DNA of 5,182 bases from assembly GCA_001796935.1 (NCBI GenBank), contig MGNX01000107.1, positions 1-5,182 on the forward strand. The letters are read 5' to 3'. Made by a program: the position numbers and the translations under genes. Within the stretch, counting starts at the first letter, position 1; every line of letters starts with the position of its first letter. Positions 1-5,182 of this stretch are shown one piece after another. The notes under the pieces are model-generated. The model was not told the DNA's origin and searched no databases. It saw only the letters and a program-made list of their open reading frames with translations. Origin of the DNA: Chloroflexi bacterium RBG_16_60_22 (GTDB lineage: Bacteria > Chloroflexota > Dehalococcoidia > Dehalococcoidales > RBG-16-60-22).

Positions 1-6
1 TAAAGA

Positions 7-37
7 GGAGGGAGTCCGCTTATGACGAACTCCCTCC
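7..37 (-). terminator. Probable intrinsic terminator of the transhydroxylase-like operon
   Basis: A perfect 9-bp inverted repeat (GGAGGGAGT at 7-15, ACTCCCTCC at 29-37) encloses a 13-base loop; two more pairs can form inside the loop after one mismatch. Read on the minus strand it begins 26 bases after the stop codon of the iron-sulfur subunit gene and is followed by the short tract TCTTTA, which reaches the window edge. The G+C-rich stem and position right behind the last gene fit a Rho-independent terminator, but the T-tract is short and interrupted, so it could be a weak terminator or a 3'-end stabilising hairpin. It implies that the operon contains only two genes. Confidence 0.6.
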
Positions 38-63
38 CGTCGTTAACTTATGGCGTCAGGCCG

Positions 64-891
64 TTACTTATTTGCCCTGGCCTTGGACAGCGGGATATCT
101 CCCAGGTTGACGTCCTTGGCCGTGCTGATTTTATCGAAGCTCCTGGCGGCGAAGCCCCTGGCCTCGATTTTCAGCTTATAGGTGCCGTCCGCCAGCCCCT
201 GGAACCAGAAGTCCCCGAAGCCGTCCGTGGTGGCCGTCCAGTTCTGGCTCTTGCCGCTAAGGGTGCAGGTGGCGCCGATGACGACCTCCTTCTCCACGGG
301 GTCGTAGACGGTGCCGGCGACGAACTTCTTGGGGATATTGAGGTAATAGACCCGCGGCTTGCAGCCGAGCTCCGGCTTGAGCACCTCGGCCCGGGCAATC
401 TGGGACTTGAACTCGGACTCCTCCCCGAACTTGATGGCCTCGGTGGGGCAGGAATCGGCGCAGCGCGGTATCTTCCACTCGCCCCCGTCCAGCAGGTGGG
501 CGCAGCCGGTGCATTTCTGGGCGATGTTGAGGCTTTCGTTGAAGAAGATGGCGTCGTAGGGGCAGGCGTCCACGCAGCTCTTGCAGCCGGTGCACTTCTC
601 CGGGTCGATGATGACCAGCCCGTCATCGCGCTTGTAGATGGTATTCTCGATGGGACAGGCCGGGATGCAGGGCGCCTCGTCGCAGTGCTGGCAGGGGGTG
701 GGGATGTAGTGCATCCTGACCTTGGGCACCGTCCCCCGGATGTGCTCCGTCTGCCTCAGCCAGAACTGGCCGGTGTCCGGCTGGGGCTTGGCGTAGGGGG
801 TCCAGTCGTTGCCGACGTGCTCGTCCTTGCAGGCAATCTGGCAGCTGTAGCAGCCATTACAGATTCCAACGTCGATGACAAATACCTTCAT
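64..891 (-). CDS. athS: Transhydroxylase-like iron-sulfur (beta) subunit with C-terminal transthyretin-like domain
   Basis: This 275-residue protein is the electron-carrier partner of the molybdenum subunit encoded just upstream. Residues 1-150 form a DmsB/PhsB-type double ferredoxin fold with four four-cysteine groups: C11, C14, C17, C21; C67, C70, C75, C79; C100, C103, C106, C110; and C127, C130, C144, C148. That is sufficient for four [4Fe-4S] clusters in the usual cross-paired arrangement. Residues about 190-268 form a carboxypeptidase-regulatory or transthyretin-like beta domain (GTVYDP, then GATCTLSG, TTDGFGDFWFQGL and GTYKLKIEARGF). A C-terminal beta barrel of this kind, and a length of about 274, are hallmarks of the small subunit of Pelobacter pyrogallol:phloroglucinol transhydroxylase; ordinary respiratory DmsB-like proteins lack it. 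There is no signal peptide or membrane segment, so a cytoplasmic location is expected. The start ATG shares its A with the upstream TAA stop and has a strong Shine-Dalgarno sequence, implying translational coupling. Exact substrate is inferred only. Confidence 0.87.
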   Translation of the reverse strand: MKVFVIDVGICNGCYSCQIACKDEHVGNDWTPYAKPQPDTGQFWLRQTEHIRGTVPKVRMHYIPTPCQHCDEAPCIPACPIENTIYKRDDGLVIIDPEKCTGCKSCVDACPYDAIFFNESLNIAQKCTGCAHLLDGGEWKIPRCADSCPTEAIKFGEESEFKSQIARAEVLKPELGCKPRVYYLNIPKKFVAGTVYDPVEKEVVIGATCTLSGKSQNWTATTDGFGDFWFQGLADGTYKLKIEARGFAARSFDKISTAKDVNLGDIPLSKARANK

Positions 892-3521
892 TAGTCCATA
901 CCTCCTTCAACCCAGGCATTGAAGCGGAGTCCGGCCGCCTGGTCATACTCGCGGGTAAAGGCCTCGTCAAAGGCCCCGGGGTCCATCTTCCGCCAGTCCG
1001 CATAGTCCTTATCGGTGACCTTCTGCACGTCCGCCAGGTAGCCGCTGGTGGCCTGGCCGACGGCGTTCTTGGAGGCGACGCCGTAAGGGGAGATGGTGTT
1101 GATGGCGCCGCCGCGGTCGACATAGCCGGGAACCAGGGGGTCGGTCCGGGCGCCGTGGTCGACATAGACCACGCCGGGCATGATTCTCTCCCAGACCCGG
1201 GCGCCCACCAGGACCACGCCCCTCTCGTTGAACGCCTTGACGATGTCCCCGTCCCTGATGCCCCTGGCCTCGGCATCCCTGGGGTTAATCCAAATCGGCT
1301 CGTAGCGGTAGCCGTCGGCGGCGAGCACCTTGCCGGTGGGGGTCTCGCGTGTCCAGGTAATATCGTCGCCCTGGGCATGTGTCCGCCACCGCGGGTGGTT
1401 GGACATCATCAGCAGCGGGAACATCTTGGCGCGGGAGCTGGAGAGCCGCTCGTCGTGGGTGACGCCCTTCTCAATCCACTTGGGGATGGGAGGCCGCTCG
1501 TGGTCGTCCGGGAAGTGCTCGGCCAGCCGGGCGGAGTAGAACTCCAGCTTGCCGGTGGGGGTGGGGAGGGGGTTCTTCTCCGGGTCGTTGTAGAACTTGC
1601 GGAAGCCCGGCGAGTCCTTCTCCCAGTCCTTGGCCACCGGGAAAACGAAGTATTTGTTCTTATAGAAATCGTCCCAGGAGATGAGGTAGTCGATTTCCAT
1701 GTCGTCGAAGACCTGCTTCTGGAGGTCGCGGGTGGTCTTGCCCTCGCTGAACTGGTCGCCGTAGCCGAGCTTCTTGGCCACCTCCAGCACCACCTCGTAG
1801 TCGCTCTTGGACTCGCCGATGGGTTTGATGGCCTGCTCGTAGATGGCGATGCTATGGAAGTTGGGGCCCTGCCGGACGTTGGTGACGATGTCCTCGACCT
1901 CGAGGCTGGTGTTGGCCGGCAGGATGATGTCCGCCAGCAGGCAGTCATTCTCCAGCCAGGGGTGCTGTGCCACGACGCACTCAATCTTGGGACTCTGGAA
2001 GGCCTCGGTCGTCCAGTTGCCGTGGTTCCAGCAGGTGAGGCGGCAGGGGGTGTCCGTCCATATCATATGTATCTCGTAGCCCCCGTCCTCCAGCGGGTAG
2101 GTGTACTTGATGAACTGGTCCTCCACCGGGGTCTCGATGGCGCCGCTGCCGGTGAAGGTGATGGGGGGATTGAGGATAGCTTCCTGGATAAGGGTCTTGG
2201 GGATGAGCTGCTTGCCCCAGGCGGCGATGGTGGTGCGCACCGGCTTGGTGATACGGTCGCTGAGGGCCGGGTTGAAGAAGCGGGTGCTGCGGAGCCCCTC
2301 GGCGCGGGGCATGCCGGTATAGGTTATCTGGCTCTGGTGGACGCCGGGGCCGCCCAGCCCCTGCATGCCCAGCAGGATGCACTCGAGGCGGCCGGGCTCG
2401 TGCGAGTAGGGCCCTCTGGCCATGGAGCCGCCGAAGTAGTGGGCGATGGAGGTGGTCTTTTTGGCGAACTCCCGGGCCAGCGCCTTAATCGTCCATTCCG
2501 GTACGCCGGTCTTTTTTGAGGCCCACTCCGGCGTCTTGGGAACACCGTCTTCCTTGCCCATCACGTAATCCTCCACCTTGTCCAGGCCGACGGTGTGGGT
2601 CTGGCAGTATTCCTTGTTGTAGGTGCCCTCTTTCAGCCAGATGTAGATGATGGCCAGCTGGAGGGCGGCGTCCGTGTTGGGGAGGATGGGAATCCACTTA
2701 TCGGCGTGGACGGCCGCCCCGAAGTTGAGGTCCGGGCAGATATAGACCTGCTTGATGCCGGCCTCCGTCCAGAAGTAGCAGAGGCGGGTGGCGCACTGGC
2801 CGGTGAAGCCCCAGGGCGTCGTCTCGGGGTCGCCGCCCCAGAACAGGACCATCTCGGAGTTCTCCGTCATGTCCTTGACGATGTTGTCCGCCGGCCACAT
2901 CATGCCCTGGATGCCCTGCCCCCAGACGTGCTTGGAGCCCCAGTACCAGCCTTCCCAGCTGTCCGGGTTCCTGACCTGCTGGGTAAAACCGCCCATCATG
3001 TCGAAGAGCCGGCCGGAATGGCCGTGGGGGGTATTGATGGTCTTGCACTCGCCGTGGCCGTCACCCTGCACCATGATGGCCAGTGGGCCGTATTTCTGGT
3101 GTATCCTCTTGACCTCTTTGGCGAGTATCGCGGCGGCCTCTTCCCAGGAGATTCTCTTATACTTACTCTTGCCGCGGTTCTGCGGGTTCCTCTCGCCGTC
3201 GGGGTCCCAGTCCACCCGCTTCAGGGGGTACTTGATGCGGTTGGGGGAGTAGGTGCGTTTCTTGTAGGCCAGCGAGAACGGGGCGGGCAGGGACTTGAAA
3301 AGGGGCCGGAAGGTCTTGCCGTTGCGCTTCATCGACCAGGGCCGGAAACTTTCCGGCTTATACTTCCAGTCGTAGTGGAACGGCCTGATTCTGACCACCT
3401 TGCCGTCCTTGACGTCAACGGCGCATTCGCCGCCGCCCCCCAGCAGGCCGCCGAGGGCCAGGGCCCTGATGACCGTCTTATCTGGCTTCACGTTGACCTT
3501 TTTACCTTTTGCGTCAGCCAT
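891..3521 (-). CDS. athL: Transhydroxylase-like molybdopterin (alpha, catalytic) subunit
   Basis: This 876-residue protein belongs to the DMSO-reductase family of bis-MGD molybdenum enzymes. Visible landmarks are GECAVDVKDGKVVRIRP at 31-47; the cofactor-binding stretch FWGGDPETTPWG at 227-238; ADKWIPILPNTDAALQLA at 273-290; ADIILPANTSLEVEDI at 530-545; and a C-terminal dinucleotide-binding domain from about 740 (INPRDAEARGIRDGDIV, then MPGVVYVDHGA). The N terminus lacks the CxxCxxxC cluster motif normal in this family; only C33 remains. The segment NPDSWEG places Asp187-Ser188-Trp189 where Pelobacter transhydroxylase has Asp174-Ser175-Trp176, with serine as molybdenum ligand, and His156 is the likely counterpart of its His144. 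The length almost equals the 875 residues of that enzyme. It has no twin-arginine leader, so it is probably cytoplasmic. The known enzyme converts pyrogallol to phloroglucinol using 1,2,3,5-tetrahydroxybenzene as cosubstrate. Alternatives are another aromatic-acting relative, such as a phenylacetyl-CoA oxidoreductase-like enzyme. Family membership is firm; substrate is inference. Confidence 0.85.
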   Translation of the reverse strand: MADAKGKKVNVKPDKTVIRALALGGLLGGGGECAVDVKDGKVVRIRPFHYDWKYKPESFRPWSMKRNGKTFRPLFKSLPAPFSLAYKKRTYSPNRIKYPLKRVDWDPDGERNPQNRGKSKYKRISWEEAAAILAKEVKRIHQKYGPLAIMVQGDGHGECKTINTPHGHSGRLFDMMGGFTQQVRNPDSWEGWYWGSKHVWGQGIQGMMWPADNIVKDMTENSEMVLFWGGDPETTPWGFTGQCATRLCYFWTEAGIKQVYICPDLNFGAAVHADKWIPILPNTDAALQLAIIYIWLKEGTYNKEYCQTHTVGLDKVEDYVMGKEDGVPKTPEWASKKTGVPEWTIKALAREFAKKTTSIAHYFGGSMARGPYSHEPGRLECILLGMQGLGGPGVHQSQITYTGMPRAEGLRSTRFFNPALSDRITKPVRTTIAAWGKQLIPKTLIQEAILNPPITFTGSGAIETPVEDQFIKYTYPLEDGGYEIHMIWTDTPCRLTCWNHGNWTTEAFQSPKIECVVAQHPWLENDCLLADIILPANTSLEVEDIVTNVRQGPNFHSIAIYEQAIKPIGESKSDYEVVLEVAKKLGYGDQFSEGKTTRDLQKQVFDDMEIDYLISWDDFYKNKYFVFPVAKDWEKDSPGFRKFYNDPEKNPLPTPTGKLEFYSARLAEHFPDDHERPPIPKWIEKGVTHDERLSSSRAKMFPLLMMSNHPRWRTHAQGDDITWTRETPTGKVLAADGYRYEPIWINPRDAEARGIRDGDIVKAFNERGVVLVGARVWERIMPGVVYVDHGARTDPLVPGYVDRGGAINTISPYGVASKNAVGQATSGYLADVQKVTDKDYADWRKMDPGAFDEAFTREYDQAAGLRFNAWVEGGMD
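900..907 (-). promoter_or_regulatory. Strong ribosome binding site for the iron-sulfur subunit
   Basis: On the minus strand AAGGAGGT, a near-perfect anti-16S match, lies 8 bases before the ATG whose first base is 891. It sits inside the last codons of the molybdenum subunit gene. Together with the TAATG stop/start overlap it fixes the start of the small subunit and suggests coupled translation of the two subunits in matched amounts. Confidence 0.85.
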
Positions 3522-3531
3522 TTCCGTCAGT

Positions 3532-3538
3532 CTCCTTT
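3532..3538 (-). promoter_or_regulatory. Ribosome binding site for the molybdenum subunit
   Basis: On the minus strand AAAGGAG lies 10 bases upstream of the ATG at 3521. The spacing is slightly long but acceptable. It supports this ATG as the start; the protein then begins with a short lysine-rich stretch and no export signal. Confidence 0.75.
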
Positions 3539-3641
3539 CCAGAGTTTGTCGGTGATTCGGCTTTGCCGTTGCGACCGATTGATAGATATATTGAACGGAC
3601 TTGATGGGTTGGGAGTCAGGTTAAAAAAAGCGATGTTACGC

Positions 3642-3655
3642 AATTCTCTTGAATT
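3642..3655. repeat. Short inverted repeat at the operon transcription start, possible operator
   Basis: AATTC and GAATT, separated by four bases, form a 5-bp inverted repeat that overlaps the proposed -10 box and the expected transcription start of the minus-strand operon. A repressor bound here could block initiation. The arms are short and A+T-rich, so chance is quite possible, and no regulator gene lies in the window to support it. Confidence 0.25.
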
Positions 3656-3682
3656 TTAAAATAGTGCGCTTCTCCTTGTCAA
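3653..3682 (-). promoter_or_regulatory. Sigma70-type promoter of the transhydroxylase-like operon
   Basis: On the minus strand a perfect -35 hexamer TTGACA (plus-strand positions 3677-3682) is followed after 18 bases by TAAAAT (3653-3658), which matches the -10 consensus in five of six positions. Transcription would start near 3646 and leave a leader of about 125 bases before the ATG at 3521. Orientation and placement upstream of the first gene fit well. This is sequence-pattern evidence only. Confidence 0.6.
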
Positions 3683-3766
3683 GTAAAACGACCGCGTCTG
3701 ATTCCGGAAAAAATTACGCAAACCGGCAAAATACGGCACCGGCTGGCCGATAATTCCGATTGGCCC

Positions 3767-3798
3767 GCCCCGACGATTTGCCGTTTTGGGGTCGGGGC
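3767..3798. repeat. 8-bp perfect inverted repeat in the divergent intergenic region
   Basis: GCCCCGAC at 3767-3774 is the exact reverse complement of GTCGGGGC at 3791-3798, with a 16-base spacer. The arm centres are 24 bp apart, a little over two helical turns, which would suit a dimeric regulator on one DNA face. It lies about 85 bp upstream of the operon -35 box, a place where an activator could act. It could also form a hairpin in a plus-strand transcript, but no T-tract follows, so it is not called a terminator. Function is unknown. Confidence 0.35.
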
Positions 3799-4071
3799 AG
3801 GACGGCGGACGGCGCAACCGGGTAAAGCGCAAAATTTATTTTAAAGGGTGTTCCGTTGCCCGCTCGTTAGATTGCGTATCGTTCGTTACCTTGTTTACGG
3901 TTTAGTTATATTGCCCGCCTGAATGTTTATATTTTGTTTACAGCTTCGGTGATATCCTTGAGTTGCGGAATATCGAGCGGCCCTGGTTCTCTTGTTGTGA
4001 GGTTTTTGAGAATATACGGGGCAGAATTGTGACGCCGTATTGATTTGGCCTCCTTAAACTGGGACTGGCAT

Positions 4072-4081
4072 GGAAAGGGGG
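4072..4081 (+). promoter_or_regulatory. Ribosome binding site for the GH3-like gene
   Basis: The purine run GGAAAGGGGG ends 6 bases before the ATG at 4088 and overlaps an in-frame upstream ATG at 4070, which has no such site of its own. This favours 4088 over 4070 as the start. A second purine run (AGAAAGAGAG, 4125-4134) precedes another in-frame ATG at 4139, so that start also remains possible. Confidence 0.5.
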
Positions 4082-4087
4082 CTATCG

Positions 4088-5182
4088 ATGTTAGGGAGAT
4101 TGCTTGGTCAACGCGTATTAATCAAGAAAGAGAGCAAAATGCGGAGCATCGAGTACCCAGTGATAAGGTCGGAAAATGACCGGGCCTGGCGGCAATACTG
4201 CGGCTTCCTCGATATTACCCTGCCGCAGTTCATGGCCATCCAGGAATCGCTTTTATTGCAACAGCTGGAGAGGGTGGCGCGCTGCCCGCTGGGGAAAAAG
4301 TTGGTGGGTGGTCAGGCTCCCGCCAGCGTTGAAGAATACCGCCGCCGGGTACCCCTGACCACCTATAAAGACTATCTGCCGGAGCTTGGCCCCGGTGATG
4401 AAGCTGCCTTGCCTGAAAAACCCATCGTCTGGGCCGGCACCTCCAGAGCGGGGGGCTGCTGCCGGCATGTCCCCTATACCAGGGAAGCCTACCAGCGGTC
4501 GCTGGATAGCCTGATGTCGGTCTTGATACTGGCCTGCTCCCGGCAGCGGGGGCAGAGCTCCCTTACCGAGGGCGACCGCGTCTTATATAATGTAGCCCCC
4601 ATGCCTTACCTCTCCGGCATACTGGCCTACGGCGCCAGCCAGTCCTTCAATCTCCGCTCGGTGATGCCGCCGGACCTCCATGACGGGCTCGATTTCCGGG
4701 ACAAGATGGCCCGGGGCTTCGAGATGTCCCTGCGCACCGGACTGGATATCCTGGTAGCCATGACCAGCGTCCTGGTGAAGGTCGGCCAGGAGTTCGACCG
4801 GATGTCCGGACGGGGCGGGTTTTCCCGGCACCTCGCCCACCCCGGCGAAATGATGAGGGTCTCCCGGGCTTACCTGTGGAGCAGGCTGGAGAACCGGAAG
4901 ATGCTGCCCAGAGACCTGTGGCCGGTGAAGTCGCTCATCGGCTGGGGAATCGATACCAGCGTTTACCGCGACCTCGTTTACCACTACTGGGGCGCCTACC
5001 CTTACGAGTTCCACGCCTGCACCGAGGCCGGCATCATCGCCGTCCAGAGCTGGACGCGGCGCGGCATGACCTTCATCCCCCACGCCAACTTTTACGAGTT
5101 TATCCCCGAGTCCGAGTGGTTGAGGAGCCGGGAGGACGTTTTCTACGAGCCCCGCACCGTGCTTCTCCCCGAGGTGGAACCC
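4088..5182 (+). CDS. GH3 auxin-responsive promoter-like family protein, 3' end outside the window
   Basis: The frame is open for 365 codons to the window edge; bacterial GH3 proteins are usually about 500-570 residues, so roughly the last third is missing. GH3 proteins belong to the acyl-adenylate-forming superfamily; the plant members join carboxylic acids such as auxin to amino acids using ATP, but most bacterial members have no known substrate. Support comes from an N-terminal helical segment with ERVARCPLGKKL at 61-72, YRRRVPLTTYKDY at 84-96, an ATP-loop-like WAGTSRAGG at 115-123, GWGIDTSVYRD at 285-295, the second nucleotide-site motif FHACTEAGIIAVQSW at 308-322, and FIPHANFYEFIP at 329-340. 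It has no clear signal peptide. ATG 4088 is preferred for its purine-rich site; ATG 4139 would give a protein 17 residues shorter. It diverges from the transhydroxylase-like operon, which hints at but does not prove a shared role in handling aromatic acids. Confidence 0.78.
   Translation, partial: MLGRLLGQRVLIKKESKMRSIEYPVIRSENDRAWRQYCGFLDITLPQFMAIQESLLLQQLERVARCPLGKKLVGGQAPASVEEYRRRVPLTTYKDYLPELGPGDEAALPEKPIVWAGTSRAGGCCRHVPYTREAYQRSLDSLMSVLILACSRQRGQSSLTEGDRVLYNVAPMPYLSGILAYGASQSFNLRSVMPPDLHDGLDFRDKMARGFEMSLRTGLDILVAMTSVLVKVGQEFDRMSGRGGFSRHLAHPGEMMRVSRAYLWSRLENRKMLPRDLWPVKSLIGWGIDTSVYRDLVYHYWGAYPYEFHACTEAGIIAVQSWTRRGMTFIPHANFYEFIPESEWLRSREDVFYEPRTVLLPEVEP

Larger units (their letters stand above)
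3522..4087. other. 566-bp divergent intergenic control region
   Basis: No convincing gene is present between the two divergent start codons. The region is richer in A+T than the flanking genes except for a G+C-rich block at about 3720-3830. The left part holds the minus-strand promoter and the leader of the molybdenum operon (about 125 bases). The middle has an 8-bp inverted repeat (3767-3774 with 3791-3798) and tandem GGACGGC copies near 3801-3814. The right part, upstream of the GH3-like gene, has two copies of TTGTTTAC (3891-3898, 3934-3941) and two TATATT boxes (3907-3912, 3928-3933) that could be plus-strand -10 elements. None has a good -35 partner, so the plus-strand promoter is not assigned. 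No riboswitch or small RNA was recognised. Confidence 0.7.

Noticed and set aside
447..861. Respiratory DMSO or thiosulfate reductase iron-sulfur subunit
   Set aside because: The cysteine pattern fits, but the C-terminal transthyretin-like domain, the partner without an N-terminal cluster and the lack of an anchor gene or export signal all point to the transhydroxylase type.
22..894. Plus-strand open frame of 290 codons opposite the iron-sulfur subunit
   Set aside because: It is fully antisense to a gene with clear cysteine motifs, its product is a low-complexity Gly/Ala/Leu/Val/Asp-rich string with no recognisable domain, and such frames are common opposite G+C-rich genes.
1155..2519. Plus-strand open frame of 454 codons opposite the molybdenum subunit
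   Set aside because: Composition is dominated by Gly, Ala, Val, Leu and Asp as expected for the mirror of codons with G or C at the third position; no ribosome binding site or domain supports it.
2595..3659. Plus-strand open frame of 354 codons extending over the operon promoter
   Set aside because: It is antisense to the molybdenum subunit and its tail crosses the promoter region; no motif or start signal was found.
3767..3798. Inverted repeat read as an intrinsic terminator
   Set aside because: No run of T follows the stem on either strand and no gene ends nearby; it sits between divergent starts, so an operator-like role is more plausible.
4070..4087. Upstream in-frame ATG at 4070 as start of the GH3-like gene
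   Set aside because: It has no purine-rich site upstream, and the best ribosome binding site lies inside this extension, directly in front of the ATG at 4088.
4583..5083. Minus-strand open frame of 166 codons opposite the GH3-like gene
   Set aside because: It overlaps completely with a frame carrying several GH3 family motifs, and its product has no recognisable features.

Overview
The window holds two divergently transcribed units separated by 566 bp of non-coding DNA. On the minus strand is a complete two-gene operon. It encodes a molybdopterin enzyme catalytic subunit (876 residues) followed, with a one-base stop/start overlap, by its iron-sulfur partner (275 residues). On the plus strand is a GH3-family gene that runs off the right edge of the window.

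The minus-strand pair best matches pyrogallol:phloroglucinol transhydroxylase (pyrogallol hydroxytransferase, AthL/AthS), known from the fermenter Pelobacter acidigallici. The reasons are subunit sizes (876 and 275 here; the known enzyme totals about 1,149 residues), no N-terminal iron-sulfur motif on the large subunit, an Asp-Ser-Trp motif at the expected molybdenum-ligand position, no export signal, no membrane-anchor gene, and a C-terminal transthyretin-like beta domain on the ferredoxin-like subunit. That enzyme moves hydroxyl groups between trihydroxybenzenes without net electron transfer, so that gallate or pyrogallol carbon can be fermented. The true substrate here is not proven: some active-site positions look different, and the small subunit carries enough cysteines for four clusters rather than the three described.

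Layout: 1-63 carries a hairpin that probably terminates the operon; 64-891 is the iron-sulfur subunit; 891-3521 is the molybdenum subunit; 3522-4087 is an A+T-richer divergent control region with a consensus-like sigma70 promoter for the operon; 4088-5182 is the GH3-like gene, open at its 3' end.

The genes suggest an anaerobic bacterium of moderately high G+C that uses plant- or sediment-derived aromatics. From memory, GH3-family proteins of this type are frequent in Chloroflexota of the Dehalococcoidia group, which also carry many molybdopterin oxidoreductases; that placement is a tentative inference, since no phylogenetic marker is present. No mobile element, CRISPR array, tRNA or rRNA was seen.
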